Of a stretch of DNA of 64,000 nt, positions 8,859 to 18,414 are shown in pieces. The stretch comes from Lunatimonas salinarum. Lineage in GTDB: Bacteria; Bacteroidota; Bacteroidia; Cytophagales; Cyclobacteriaceae. The notes beneath the pieces are model-generated. The model saw only the letters and a list, made by a program, of their open reading frames with translations, made no database searches and was not told the origin of the DNA. The position numbers and the translations under genes are program-made. The first letter of the stretch is position 1. Every line of letters starts with the position of its first letter. The DNA is taken from the NCBI RefSeq assembly GCF_017811155.1, contig NZ_JACVCV010000006.1, positions 124,001-188,000 on the forward strand. Reading direction: 5' to 3'.

Positions 8859-10054
8859 GCTGTGATGTTTCTAAACCACTCCGGCTGATAGGCCCTCGAT
8901 CGGTTCAATGTGTAGTAATTTGGCGTCAAATTGTTTTTGATCCGCGCAAAGGTAAAGGTTATTTTTGAATTGGAGTTGCCTGAAAGGTAATTCCAGACCT
9001 CCCTGTCAGCCTGAAAATACACCTCCTGTGGAGGGCCCATAATGATGTAAACCATGCCCCTGTCGGTCATCCAACCCTCCTTAAAATCGGTAAAGAGAAT
9101 ATTGGCAAATTCTACCTGCCGAAAATATTCTCTAATAAGGTTTTTCGCTTTCTCCTCGTTTTTGGTCATTCTGATCCAGTATTCATCCAGCGCGAGCTTC
9201 TTGTTTTCTGCTTGTAGCAGGGTTTCATGTTCCCGGCGGGTAGAAATATAGGTGACCATTTGTACCATTTCCTCCCAGGTGGACACGCGAGGAAATGACT
9301 TGTGGGCGGTTTTGACTAGCAGACCGGTGGATGAACTGGTGTCTGATTGCACCAAGTAATATCCCTTGTCTTCGAATGGCTGGGGTACATTTATCAGAAA
9401 CTCGCCTTTGTACTCCACCTCAATTTCCATCGGCACGGGGGCCGGTTTGGTTTCCATGGGAGGAAGGGGCACCGGAAATTCCTGTGGGTAATAAAAATGA
9501 TGTAAGTTGACATTTCTACCTCCTTTAAACAGCAGCGATTCGCCGACATTTAGATAGGGTTGGTCAAAGGGCACGTCATTACCGAAATAGGCAGCAAATT
9601 CCGGGTGGTCAGTGACAAAGGGACTGATCAAATCGATATGGTATATGTATTCGTCCCCTTGACGGGCATCCTTTGCCATGAAGACTGCATAGGCGGCGTC
9701 TTGGGAGGCCGGAATGGTCACCTCCTCCTCAAATACAAAGTGCCGATTGGTGTCCTTCTTTAGCGATTCTGCATCCAGCGCAATGACCATGTCATCCGAA
9801 ATTTCTTCTTGGAAGCCCGAAACAACCATATAGGAAAAGAGGTAATTTTCAAAATCCAGATTTTCCTCGATCTTATCCGCTACCAGCTGAAGTCGGAATG
9901 CCCTGTCGCCAGTTTTTAGAGGGATGATTTTTAGCGCAATCCTCGAATACCGCGAATATCGCAAGTTTTGGTTCATCTCTCCAAGTGTGACCTGACCCAC
10001 GGCTAGCGTGCTGGTCAATAGTGCGAAAAACAGCCCCGGAATAATGTGTTTCAT
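8831..10054 (-). CDS. GWxTD domain-containing exported protein
   Basis: 407 residues from the ATG at 10054; a TTG two codons upstream is possible but less likely. An N-terminal signal peptide (about residues 1-20, ending LAVGQ) points to export. The C-terminal part carries GWMTDRGMVYIIMGPP, the defining signature of the GWxTD domain, which is common in Bacteroidota and of unknown function. The middle is beta-rich, with a proline-rich stretch near residue 195. The gene overlaps rlmB by 28 bp and is divergent from the methyltransferase gene. No enzymatic role can be assigned. Confidence 0.88.
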   Translation of the reverse strand: MKHIIPGLFFALLTSTLAVGQVTLGEMNQNLRYSRYSRIALKIIPLKTGDRAFRLQLVADKIEENLDFENYLFSYMVVSGFQEEISDDMVIALDAESLKKDTNRHFVFEEEVTIPASQDAAYAVFMAKDARQGDEYIYHIDLISPFVTDHPEFAAYFGNDVPFDQPYLNVGESLLFKGGRNVNLHHFYYPQEFPVPLPPMETKPAPVPMEIEVEYKGEFLINVPQPFEDKGYYLVQSDTSSSTGLLVKTAHKSFPRVSTWEEMVQMVTYISTRREHETLLQAENKKLALDEYWIRMTKNEEKAKNLIREYFRQVEFANILFTDFKEGWMTDRGMVYIIMGPPQEVYFQADREVWNYLSGNSNSKITFTFARIKNNLTPNYYTLNRSRAYQPEWFRNITAWRNGIVAF

Positions 10055-10071
10055 AGTCAACGTCTTTGTTT

Positions 10072-10105
10072 TTTGTCGTCGGTGTTAAAAATAACCTTAA
10101 TTTTG
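10072..10105 (+). promoter_or_regulatory. Putative Bacteroidota promoter of the methyltransferase gene
   Basis: TTTG (10072-10075), 22 bp, then TAATTTTG (10098-10105), matching TTTG-N19-22-TAnnTTTG. The ATG follows at 10127, leaving a short leader. Confidence 0.55.
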
Positions 10106-10126
10106 CCCAAAATAACAAAATTTTAA

Positions 10127-10900
10127 ATGGCTACCTATACAACGGAAATCGCCTCCGATAAGTTGGTAAGTGATAACCCTATTCATCAACGCCTCCTAAA
10201 GGCCTATATTGCTGCTTTGCCATGGGTTCAGGGCAAGCTGTTGGAAATAGGCTGTGGTGAAGGTCGGGGGGTGGAAGTGTTGGCACCGAAGGCGGATTCG
10301 TACTTGGGATTAGACAAAATAGGCGAGGTGATTGTTCGATTGAGATCGAAGTTTCCGTCATATGCTTTTGAACAATCGGTGATTCCTCCCTTTAAGTCTT
10401 TGGAATCCAATGCCTTTGATTGCATTGTCAGCTTTCAGGTGATCGAACATATCCGGGAAGATAGATTGTTTTTGGAAGAGATTTACCGGGTATTAAAACC
10501 GGGAGGCAAGGCGATAATCTCCACCCCTAATATCCATTTCAGTCTTTCCCGAAACCCTTGGCATATAAGGGAATATACCCCCGCGGAATTAGTGGATCTC
10601 TGCAGTGCAATTTTTACCGGGGTTGAGGCCAAAGGAATCGGTGGCAATGCCAAGGTCATGGCCTACCATGAGGCAAATAGGATTGCGGTAAACAAAATTA
10701 TGCGGTGGGATGTGCTTAACCTCCAGCATAGACTTCCGGCTAGCATACTCAAACTTCCCTACGAAATTCTGAATAGGTTGAATCGCAATAGGTTGCGTCA
10801 ACAGCAAGGAGACCGAGTCACAGACATCAGACACGAAGATTACCTGCTGCTTGATAGTCCCGATCAGGCGTTGGATCTGTTTTATATCTTGACCAAATAA
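10127..10900 (+). CDS. Class I SAM-dependent methyltransferase
   Basis: 257 residues. Motif I is LLEIGCGEGRG (about 38-48), followed by YLGLDK (acidic end of strand 2), FDCIVSFQVIEHI (motif II region) and VLKPGGKAIISTPN (motif III), the Methyltransf_11/UbiE-like Rossmann layout. The C-terminal 80 residues have many Arg/Asn and no recognisable domain. The substrate cannot be told from sequence; similar genes act on lipids, quinones or sugars. It is a single gene between a putative promoter and a bidirectional terminator. Confidence 0.88.
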   Translation: MATYTTEIASDKLVSDNPIHQRLLKAYIAALPWVQGKLLEIGCGEGRGVEVLAPKADSYLGLDKIGEVIVRLRSKFPSYAFEQSVIPPFKSLESNAFDCIVSFQVIEHIREDRLFLEEIYRVLKPGGKAIISTPNIHFSLSRNPWHIREYTPAELVDLCSAIFTGVEAKGIGGNAKVMAYHEANRIAVNKIMRWDVLNLQHRLPASILKLPYEILNRLNRNRLRQQQGDRVTDIRHEDYLLLDSPDQALDLFYILTK

Positions 10901-10902
10901 AA

Positions 10903-10936
10903 AAGGCTATCTTTCCCCGGAGGGTAAGACAGCCTT
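10903..10936. terminator. Bidirectional intrinsic terminator
   Basis: A long stem with arms AAGGCT...AGCCTT, TCTT...AAGA and CCC...GGG around a CGGA loop lies between the convergent methyltransferase and DUF2723 genes. An A-run on the left serves the minus strand; the plus-strand U-tract is weak. Confidence 0.75.
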
Positions 10937-10960
10937 GATCCTTGACAGGACAGGTGATGA

Positions 10961-13936
10961 TTACCTGCGGTTCAGGCTTGGTATGCTTCCCGTTGGGCCG
11001 AGAAGTCTTTCAAACTCATTTTGGATACGGGTAGACAGTTCCGTATAGCCTCTTTCTCTAAGCACCGGGATGAAATAGCGTAACATTTCCACGGAGATAC
11101 TGGCCTCTCTATCCATTGCCCGACTGGTACGATCGTAAAAATCAAGCATTTGAATGGCTTTGTCGGACATCTTTTCGATAATATCCAACGCTTGTTCGTC
11201 TTTGCCCAATTCAAATAACAAAGGTACAGATTGGCCACTTGCCAAGTCATATGGGATGGCCTCATGTGGAAATTTTTCAAGACTAAGATCCATGATTTCG
11301 GCAGCCCTCACGGTATCTTCCTCATCTATAAGCGCAATGGTAATGCTGTTCAGTACACTTCGATGATTGGAAGTAAAGCGCCTATATTCGTCGTCGTAGT
11401 AGTTCTCGGGCTTATTCATATTTCGGTAGGAAAACTCCGTCATTGCATTGTGATAGGCCAGGTCGGTGTTTACCAGTTCTTCTTGGTTATCCGGTTTCTG
11501 TACGGGCAGCAGGCGGTAAGTTAGCCCCTCCATGACCACATGACTACTTAGATCGAAGCCGATGGTTGCAAGGGAGGTGTTGTTGAAGTAGATCGGGCGT
11601 TTCCAGTCATTGGTAGCAATGAGATCCAGTAGCATCAAACTGCCTTTGGTAATGTAATTTCCTCTTACACCGATGTTCATCTGAGGGATGATTAGGTCTT
11701 CAAACTGGGGAGGAACCAATCCCTCCGCCGTGATGGCCTCGGTGTCAATATTCAGGGTAAGGTTTCTGGACGGTACGGTGTAAAGACTTCCAGAGTAATT
11801 TGAGGCGAGCTTTAAGAGTTCGCTGTTGCTTTTCAGTAGCCGGAGGTAATCCTTCAAAGGAATGGATTCCAAGTTTCTATCTACCACATAAAGCACATCG
11901 TTGGTGCCCTTTTTATAGTTGTCAAACTCAAGGGTAAAATCCAGGGCGGGGGAGTTGTTAACCGGACGTTCCATCTGGCGCACATACCAGTCGGTATCGA
12001 AATAGCTGAGCACAATCACACGGACGTCTGTTCGGAACCCTTCGACTTCCTGCACATACCACAATGGGAATGTGTCGTTATCTCCTCCGGTGAATAGGAT
12101 AGCGTTCGGTTCGCAGGAAGCCAGAAAGTTTCTCGCCGAATCAACCGAAAAGAAGCGGTCGCTCCGGTCATGGTCATTCCAGTTTTGGGCTGCCATGATT
12201 ATGGGAACGGGCAGGCAGACCATTGTAGCGATAAATGCAGCGGTTACCGCATTTTTGTTTACCTTTCTAAGTTGACTCGCCAAAGCCAACACGCCGAATC
12301 CGATCCAAATGGCAAATGCGTAAAAGGAACCCACATAGATGTAATCTCTCTCTCTGGGTTCCACGGGTGGGGAATTCAGGTACAGTACCAAGATTACGCC
12401 CATCATCAAAAAGAGCATCAAGGTGACCCAAAAGGATTTACTGTCACGTTTTGCCTGAAAAAACAGGCCGATAAGCCCTAAAATGAGCGGCAGCATGAAA
12501 TAATTGTTGTGCCCCTTGTTTTCTTTGATGTAGTCAGGGAAATCGGTAGTCAGGGTATTCCAAATGCTGAGGTACGGGGCATCGCTGAGGTCGCTTTCCC
12601 GGCCGGAAAAATTCCACATAAAATACCTCCAATACATGTGCCCCAACTGATGCGTAAACATAAAGTATATGTTGTCCGCAAATGTGGGTTCTTCTCCCTC
12701 TCGTAGTCCCAGTTTAGACCGATAGATCTGTCGGTGCCGTTCTTGCGTGGAATAGATACGGGGAAGTAGGGTGGTCTTGCTGGGATCGTATACACTGACG
12801 AGTTGATAGTCAACGATCTCGTATTTTTCTTTCCCTTTTGCATAAACAGGCGCCCCTTCTTTCTGATCAATCACATCGGCTGTGAAATACTGACCGTGCA
12901 TCAGCGGCCTGTAGCCGTATTGTTCCCTTTTTAGGTAGCTCACAAAGCTAAGTACGTCTCTCGGGTCGTTTTCGTTAATGACCGGGTCGGCATTGGCTCT
13001 TATAACGATCAATGCATAGGAACCATAGCCGATGAGAATAAAAGTAAGACAGAGCAGGATGGTGTTTAGGATGACCTTTTGGTGATTGATGGAGTAGATG
13101 ATTGCGGCGATCAGTGCACCTACGAAAACAATGACAAAGAAAATAATGCCTGAACCAAAGGGTAATCCGAGGCTATTGACGAAAGAAATCTCAAGAGAAC
13201 CTGCTACGCTTGGCAATCCTGGTATGATGATGTTATTGATAATAACCAATGCTACGCCACCCAAAACAAAGGCAGCAACTCCACCCAATAAGGTAGGCGT
13301 GGGGTATTTTTTGAAATATACGACCAACGCAAGCGCCGGAAGGGTAACCAAGTTGAGCAGGTGAACCCCGATGGAAAGACCAACCAAATAGGCAATAAAT
13401 ACCATGTATTGGTTTTCTTTCTGAGGATCCTCTATGACATCCCATTTTAAAAACGCCCAAATTACGATGGCGGTGAAAAACGATGACATGGCATAAACCT
13501 CCGCTTCTACTGCAGAAAACCAAAAGCTGTCTGAAAAGGTGTAGGCAAGAGACCCTATAATCCCCGCCCCCATCAGCATGGCGGTTTGTCCCATTGTTTC
13601 TTCCCCTTTCTTCACCTGAATTACCTTTCTTCCCAACAAGGTAATGGTCCAGAAAAGAAATAAAATGGTAAAGCTGGAAAATAAGGCACTTGCGATATTC
13701 ATCCAATAGGCCACTTGAAGCCCATCTCCCAATGCCAAAAATCCAAACATGCGGTATATCAAAAGGAAGAACGGGGCACCCGGAGGGTGAGGGACCTGTA
13801 ACTTATACGAAACAGCGATGAATTCACCGGGATCCCAAAAGCTGGCGGTCTCCTCCACCGTTAACACATAAGTCAATGTAGCAATAAAAAATACGGCCCA
13901 GCCAGTAAGGTTGTTTACCTTGGAGTATGAATACAT
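10961..13936 (-). CDS. DUF2723 polytopic membrane protein (GT-C-like)
   Basis: 991 residues. The N-terminal half has about a dozen hydrophobic segments; the C-terminal half (about 560-991) is soluble and probably periplasmic, with helical repeat-like sequence near the end. An acidic pair, FWDPGEF (Asp35, Glu38), lies in the first loop, as in GT-C glycosyltransferases of the PMT/DUF2723 clan that move sugar from a lipid carrier to an acceptor outside the membrane. YIPKGs such as PVEPRERDYIYVGSFYAFAIW are typical of the Bacteroidota family. The sugar and acceptor are unknown; a role in protein O-glycosylation is only inference. It is transcribed alone from the AT-rich region upstream. Confidence 0.87.
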   Translation of the reverse strand: MYSYSKVNNLTGWAVFFIATLTYVLTVEETASFWDPGEFIAVSYKLQVPHPPGAPFFLLIYRMFGFLALGDGLQVAYWMNIASALFSSFTILFLFWTITLLGRKVIQVKKGEETMGQTAMLMGAGIIGSLAYTFSDSFWFSAVEAEVYAMSSFFTAIVIWAFLKWDVIEDPQKENQYMVFIAYLVGLSIGVHLLNLVTLPALALVVYFKKYPTPTLLGGVAAFVLGGVALVIINNIIIPGLPSVAGSLEISFVNSLGLPFGSGIIFFVIVFVGALIAAIIYSINHQKVILNTILLCLTFILIGYGSYALIVIRANADPVINENDPRDVLSFVSYLKREQYGYRPLMHGQYFTADVIDQKEGAPVYAKGKEKYEIVDYQLVSVYDPSKTTLLPRIYSTQERHRQIYRSKLGLREGEEPTFADNIYFMFTHQLGHMYWRYFMWNFSGRESDLSDAPYLSIWNTLTTDFPDYIKENKGHNNYFMLPLILGLIGLFFQAKRDSKSFWVTLMLFLMMGVILVLYLNSPPVEPRERDYIYVGSFYAFAIWIGFGVLALASQLRKVNKNAVTAAFIATMVCLPVPIIMAAQNWNDHDRSDRFFSVDSARNFLASCEPNAILFTGGDNDTFPLWYVQEVEGFRTDVRVIVLSYFDTDWYVRQMERPVNNSPALDFTLEFDNYKKGTNDVLYVVDRNLESIPLKDYLRLLKSNSELLKLASNYSGSLYTVPSRNLTLNIDTEAITAEGLVPPQFEDLIIPQMNIGVRGNYITKGSLMLLDLIATNDWKRPIYFNNTSLATIGFDLSSHVVMEGLTYRLLPVQKPDNQEELVNTDLAYHNAMTEFSYRNMNKPENYYDDEYRRFTSNHRSVLNSITIALIDEEDTVRAAEIMDLSLEKFPHEAIPYDLASGQSVPLLFELGKDEQALDIIEKMSDKAIQMLDFYDRTSRAMDREASISVEMLRYFIPVLRERGYTELSTRIQNEFERLLGPTGSIPSLNRR

Positions 13937-14361
13937 GTGAATCTGCTTTAATACGGAAAAGCGAAAATAAAAAAATATTCAGGAATAACGGTTTTTTTAA
14001 CCTATTTTAAAGCGTACACGTCGGGAGGGCAGGAGGGTTGCAGGTTTTTGATCGAATGTTTTGTGCCTAATCCCCATCTTTTCACATTAGGGCCGAAACA
14101 CTCGTTTAAAATAATTAACGGATAGAAAAAAAATTATAGTAAATATAATTAATAAAAATCGGGATATTATTCTGTAACAAATATCCATTTAAAAATATTT
14201 GGTTGACATTCTGATTTATTGGCAAACTAAAGTTTTAACATGAAATATTTTTAAATTATTTTTTTTGCATTTTAAACACAGAAATTTGGTGTTTGAAAAA
14301 ATATTTTCTTTACCTTTACATCGGTGATTTTACGAACAAATTTTTAAAAAACACAACAGCT
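13937..14361. other. 425-bp AT-rich divergent intergenic region
   Basis: It lies between divergent DUF2723 and the SAF-domain oxidoreductase. It is clearly richer in A+T than its flanks, especially 14100-14290, and has no convincing reading frame. A near-consensus -7 box for the minus gene is CGAAAATA (13962-13969, reading TATTTTCG). CCTAAT/ATTAGG arms near 14070-14095 form a weak inverted repeat. It probably contains both promoters. Confidence 0.6.
14285..14318 (+). promoter_or_regulatory. Putative promoter of the SAF-domain oxidoreductase
   Basis: TTTG (14285-14288), 22 bp, then TACCTTTA (14311-14318), one base off TAnnTTTG. Since this element lies inside the first codons of the longest possible frame (from 14293), it favours the ATG at 14362 as the true start. 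Confidence 0.45.
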
Positions 14362-15552
14362 ATGAAAAACAATTTCGGGAAATTAATCAGAGTGGGGATC
14401 GTTGGTACAGGAGGTATCAGCAGAGGGTTGGCGAAGTTGATCGCAAGGCGTAAGGACATGGTTATCTCCAAGATTCTTACTAGGAGAAAGGGTGCTATCG
14501 AGGATTTGGGTGTAAACCAAGAATACTTGACCAATGACATCGATAGGATTCTGGAGCTATCTGATGTGCTGGTAGTAAGTACTGGAGACCCCATATATTC
14601 GACGAGAGTGATAGAGCATGCATTTACTTATGGTGTGCCCGTAGTAACGATGGATGCAGATACGCAGGTATTGACTGGGTCTTGGCTTTCCAAGAGAGGG
14701 GTGATTACCGAGGCGAATGGGGATCAACCGGGAGTCTTAGCTGCGTTGAACAAAGAAGTGGTGCAAATGGGCTTTAAGCCGCTCGTCTATGGAAATATTA
14801 AGGGGTTCCTAAATCAAAATCCCTCTTTGGAGGACATGTTGTTTTGGGCGCAGAAACAAGGGTATAGTTTAAGCTCTGTTACCTCTTTTACCGACGGTAC
14901 GAAGTTGCAGATAGAGCAGGCATTGGTAGCGAACGGACTGGGAGTGGACATCTTAAAGCGAGGAATGATTGGGTACGAAACCCATGATTTTCAAGAGGGT
15001 GCTTTTGCCTTGGCCCAGGAAGCAGTGAATGCCGGAAAAGTAATCAGTGATTATATCATCTCCCGTGAATCGCCTCCCGGCGTATTTATCACAGCTACCC
15101 ATCAGGAGGACTTGGCCCCTGAGTTGAAGACATACAAGCTGGGTGATGGCCCTTATTATTTATTGTATAAACCCACCCATCTCTGTTTCTTCGAAATTCC
15201 TGGTACAATTTTGGATTTGCTCCATCGTGATGAAATCCTATTGGACAATGGCAGCGTGCCGCATGCGTCAGTTGGTACAATTGCTAAACGTCGGTTGGAA
15301 GGCGGATCGGTCATATCCAAAGGCATTGGAAGCATGGATGTAAGAGGCGAGGCGATCAGCATCGCGGAGCAACCTAACCATGTCCCCATTGGCCTGATGA
15401 GTGAGGCCTACCTCAAGCGAACAGTAGAACCGGGACAGTTGATTACGTTTGACGATGTAGAAATTCCTGATTCTTTGGCTTACGACGCATGGAAGGAAAC
15501 AATGGTCAATGTAGATCAATCTCCTCGCATTAGAGAATCGATAAAGAAATAA
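14362..15552 (+). CDS. Homoserine dehydrogenase-like oxidoreductase with C-terminal SAF domain
   Basis: 396 residues from the ATG at 14362 (MKNNFGKLIRVGIVG); the longer frame from 14293 would start inside the promoter. An N-terminal Rossmann fold carries VGIVGTGGISRGLAKLI, the middle resembles the catalytic part of homoserine dehydrogenase-like proteins, and the last 80 residues (SISKGIG-type segment to ...VEPGQLITFDDVEI) look like a SAF domain. This is the arrangement of COG4091, whose members act on small hydroxy- or branched-chain substrates in sugar and glycan pathways. It is a stand-alone gene, so the substrate is unknown; it is not expected to replace true homoserine dehydrogenase. Confidence 0.8.
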   Translation: MKNNFGKLIRVGIVGTGGISRGLAKLIARRKDMVISKILTRRKGAIEDLGVNQEYLTNDIDRILELSDVLVVSTGDPIYSTRVIEHAFTYGVPVVTMDADTQVLTGSWLSKRGVITEANGDQPGVLAALNKEVVQMGFKPLVYGNIKGFLNQNPSLEDMLFWAQKQGYSLSSVTSFTDGTKLQIEQALVANGLGVDILKRGMIGYETHDFQEGAFALAQEAVNAGKVISDYIISRESPPGVFITATHQEDLAPELKTYKLGDGPYYLLYKPTHLCFFEIPGTILDLLHRDEILLDNGSVPHASVGTIAKRRLEGGSVISKGIGSMDVRGEAISIAEQPNHVPIGLMSEAYLKRTVEPGQLITFDDVEIPDSLAYDAWKETMVNVDQSPRIRESIKK

Positions 15553-15704
15553 AAGGTAAGCTGTTAATTTTTTAATATAATTGCCAATCAAGTCTATTTG
15601 CTCAGGTTCCTGCAAGGGGATCGGGGTAGATAGGCTTGTTTTTTCTTTATTCCAATCCAGATAAATGGAAGATGAACCCTTCTTCTCATTTAAAAAGTTT
15701 CCGC

Positions 15705-15732
15705 TTGTGAAATTTATTGGATTTTAATTTTG
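15705..15732 (+). promoter_or_regulatory. Promoter of the TPR-like secreted protein gene
   Basis: TTG (15705-15707), 17 bp, then TAATTTTG (15725-15732), an exact TAnnTTTG. It overlaps the TTG that would open the longest frame (15730), so translation must begin further down. Confidence 0.6.
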
Positions 15733-15822
15733 TTACAGCATTTGATCAGACCAAAAAGCGGAGGTATGTGTGTGACGGCCAAGGACGCCAAAAAAATAGA
15801 TCAGTTGTCGGTAAGCCGAATC

Positions 15823-17019
15823 ATGGGTAGGGCGGTAATGACCTTTGCCCTAGCGATTGGCTTCATGCTCGTCGCTGTGGGTCAAATGCAACGTGATAGT
15901 GTCTTTACCAATATCGGTGGCAGTGCCGAGTACCTGTTGTTGGACCGTTCGTTGCAGTTTCGGATTACAGATGCCGTGAACAGCATGTATAATTTCGATT
16001 TCGAAACGGCGGAACGCGGGTTTTCGGTTTTGCGTTACACCTATCCGGAACATCCACTTCCCTATTTTTTAATGGGGCTAAGTCAATGGTGGAAGATAGC
16101 CGTAGACACGGAAAATGAAGTTCATGATGCGTCATTTTTGGCGTATATGGACCTGGCCATCGAGAAGGCGAAAGTCATGTACGACAGAGATCCGACGAAT
16201 AAAGAAGCAGCTTTTTTTTTGGCGGGGGCTTATGGTTTTCAAGGCCGATTGCATAGTGAACGCGAGAGTTGGACCAAGGCGACATTTGCTGGCAAGAACG
16301 CCCTCAAGTATCTGGAGTTAAGTAAGGGAGAGGATGAGTTGAATCCGGAATTATTATTAGGTGATGCGCTGTTTAATTATTTTTCGGTTTGGATTCCGAA
16401 AAACTATCCGCTATTAAGACCGGTGATGGTGTTGTTTCCAAAGGGGGATAAAGATTTGGGAATCAGGCAGTTGGAAGACGTAGCTGAAAATGCTTTTTAT
16501 GCCCGGGTAGAGGCGCAGTATTTTCTTTTTCGGTTGTATGCTTCGGAGGAGAGACAACCCTTTAAAGCGCTGAGTATTACGTCTTACCTGCATTCAAAAT
16601 ATCCAAACAACCCGTATTTTCACCGCTTCTTTGCGCGGCAACTTTATGCTGTGGGTCGGGGAGAAGAGGCCAAAGATGTTTCATTGGAAATCCTGCGAAG
16701 GATAGACGAAGGATGGACGGGATATGAGTCTAACAGTGGCCGGTATGCAGCGTTTTTTACCGCACAGTATTTTGATAAAGTTGGTCAAGTAAATGCCGCC
16801 AAAACATATTATCTAAAGACCATTTCTTTCGGGGAAGAGTCGGAAAGCCAAGAAAGCGGCTATCATTTGTATGCGTTGATACAGCTTGGAAAGATCGCAG
16901 TAGCCGAAAATGACAAAAAAAAAGCCAGAGGATACTTTGATCAGGTCAAGAGTTTAGCCAAGAGGAAGCATCCCGCCCACAAAGAAGCCAGGGATTTTAT
17001 TAAAAAGAATAAGTTATAG
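15823..17019 (+). CDS. Exported TPR-like protein of unknown function
   Basis: 398 residues from the ATG at 15823, which opens a normal signal peptide (MGRAVMTFALAIGFMLVAVGQ region). An upstream ATG at 15766, preceded directly by GGAGGT, would add 19 residues and is a real alternative. The mature part is alpha-helical with tetratricopeptide-like spacing (for example YNFDFETAERGFSVLRYTYPEHPLPYFLMG shape near residue 55-80 and a repeat near 365-390). Such proteins usually scaffold others in the periplasm. No catalytic motif is visible. It is followed by a separate Lrp/AsnC gene after 210 bp. Confidence 0.78.
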   Translation: MGRAVMTFALAIGFMLVAVGQMQRDSVFTNIGGSAEYLLLDRSLQFRITDAVNSMYNFDFETAERGFSVLRYTYPEHPLPYFLMGLSQWWKIAVDTENEVHDASFLAYMDLAIEKAKVMYDRDPTNKEAAFFLAGAYGFQGRLHSERESWTKATFAGKNALKYLELSKGEDELNPELLLGDALFNYFSVWIPKNYPLLRPVMVLFPKGDKDLGIRQLEDVAENAFYARVEAQYFLFRLYASEERQPFKALSITSYLHSKYPNNPYFHRFFARQLYAVGRGEEAKDVSLEILRRIDEGWTGYESNSGRYAAFFTAQYFDKVGQVNAAKTYYLKTISFGEESESQESGYHLYALIQLGKIAVAENDKKKARGYFDQVKSLAKRKHPAHKEARDFIKKNKL

Positions 17020-17189
17020 GTTGGGTTTTCGCTGAGTTGATTCTTTAATTCAGCAGGAAATTTGACTTTTGTATATAAATATTGGGGCTTGGAGCTGTTT
17101 TTTTTGATTAAATAGCGAAATTTGTAACAATATTTCGTCCGTGCCGACGTTTTTTTCGTAAATACCTTTAAAATAAATTTAAAATAGAT

Positions 17190-17197
17190 TAATTTTG
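17190..17197 (+). promoter_or_regulatory. -7 promoter element upstream of the Lrp/AsnC gene
   Basis: TAATTTTG matches TAnnTTTG exactly, 32 bp before the ATG at 17230. No good -33 TTTG is seen, as may be the case for a regulated or autoregulated gene. Confidence 0.45.
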
Positions 17198-17229
17198 CAC
17201 CGCATATAATTCGGTAAATTCTTTAAAAC

Positions 17230-17712
17230 ATGGATAATTACGTAAAAGTAAAATTTGACAAGATAGATCGGAAAATCCTGGAGATCTTGCAAGCCAATGC
17301 AAAAATCACGAATGCCCAATTGTCAAAGGATATCGGTCTATCCCCCGCGCCTACCTTGGAGAGGGTGAAGAAGTTGGAACAAAGTGGCATTATCAAAAGC
17401 TATCATGCCAAGTTGGACCCTGAGAAAATCGGACTAGGTGTTAGCACCTTTGTTCTCGTAGGTCTGGTGGGTCACAACAAGTCAAACATCGAGGCTTTTA
17501 TGAAGGAAATAGACCAGATTCCGGAAGTGATCGAATGTCATCACATCACCGGTACCGGCGACTTTATTCTTAAAATCATCTCTAAAGACATCACCTCCTA
17601 CCAGAAACTAATGCTGGAAAAAGTCAGTGAAATCAAAGAGGTGGATTCAATGCAGTCCATGGTGATCCTGTCTACTTTCAAAGACAGCAAGGTGCTGCCC
17701 ATTCCCGCATAA
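17230..17712 (+). CDS. Lrp/AsnC family transcriptional regulator
   Basis: 160 residues. The N-terminal winged helix-turn-helix (about residues 10-60) has DRKILEILQANAKITNAQLSKDIGLS and the recognition helix APTLERVKKLE. The C-terminal RAM/ASNC ligand-binding domain (about 75-150) carries the conserved turn HHITGTGDFILKI. The family forms octamers or dimers that bind amino acids and control metabolism genes. The adjacent Nudix-MATE-SDR operon is downstream behind a terminator, so it is a possible but unproven target. Confidence 0.93.
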   Translation: MDNYVKVKFDKIDRKILEILQANAKITNAQLSKDIGLSPAPTLERVKKLEQSGIIKSYHAKLDPEKIGLGVSTFVLVGLVGHNKSNIEAFMKEIDQIPEVIECHHITGTGDFILKIISKDITSYQKLMLEKVSEIKEVDSMQSMVILSTFKDSKVLPIPA

Positions 17713-17744
17713 TCAACAACGACAAAGTTGAAGCATTCATACAG

Positions 17745-17770
17745 AGGTGGCCAAATGGTCACCTTTTTTA
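17745..17770 (+). terminator. Intrinsic terminator after the Lrp/AsnC gene
   Basis: Arms AGGTGGCCA and TGGTCACCT (one G-U pair) around a 2-nt loop, followed by a T-run. Confidence 0.8.
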
Positions 17771-17843
17771 CTGCTTAAAAAGCAGTTTTTGTCATTATTC
17801 ATTCGTGCAGTCAGGCGAAGCTGCCTACGTAAACTACTAACTC

Positions 17844-18395
17844 ATGAAGAATCCATGGACTACCCTCTCGAAAACGGAAATCTACACCAATCCTTGGATT
17901 ACGGTAGAGGAACATCAGGTGATCAATCCCAAGGGAGGTTCCGGCATTTACGGTCAAGTTCATTTCAAAAACATTGCCATAGGGATCATTCCCTTGGACA
18001 AGGAATTGCATACTTGGCTAATCGGTCAGTACCGGTATACCCTTGACGACTATTCCTGGGAGATTCCTATGGGCGGAAGTCCAATTTCCGACACCTTGGA
18101 GGCCGGGGCGATGCGGGAACTAAAGGAAGAAACCGGGCTCTCGGCCAAGAGATGGCGGAATATTTTGAGGATACACACGTCTAATTCGGTTACTGATGAG
18201 GTGGGTTTTGTATTTATCGCGGAAGATCTTACCGAGGGGGAGACAGACTTTGACGAGACGGAGGATTTGCAAATCCGTAAGCTGCCCTTTGTGGAGGCAG
18301 TTCAGATGGTGATGTCGGGCCAAATTACCGATGCCATCAGCATGGCGGGCATATTAAAGACGGAAAAAATATTGATAGAGGAAGGCAGGCTTTAA
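17844..18395 (+). CDS. Nudix hydrolase, ADP-ribose pyrophosphatase-like
   Basis: 183 residues. The Nudix box is GGSPISDTLEAGAMRELKEETGL (two halves around residue 72-94). It keeps the catalytic REL-EE-TG core, but the usual first Glu of GX5EX7REUXEEXGU is Asp. The preceding WEIPMG and the following acidic segment (about 135-150) match ADP-ribose/nucleoside-diphosphate-sugar pyrophosphatases. It probably cleaves an NDP-linked compound. It is first in a Nudix-MATE-SDR set, 19 bp before the MATE gene. Confidence 0.88.
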   Translation: MKNPWTTLSKTEIYTNPWITVEEHQVINPKGGSGIYGQVHFKNIAIGIIPLDKELHTWLIGQYRYTLDDYSWEIPMGGSPISDTLEAGAMRELKEETGLSAKRWRNILRIHTSNSVTDEVGFVFIAEDLTEGETDFDETEDLQIRKLPFVEAVQMVMSGQITDAISMAGILKTEKILIEEGRL

Positions 18396-18414
18396 GCACG
18401 GCCTTTACATTGAC

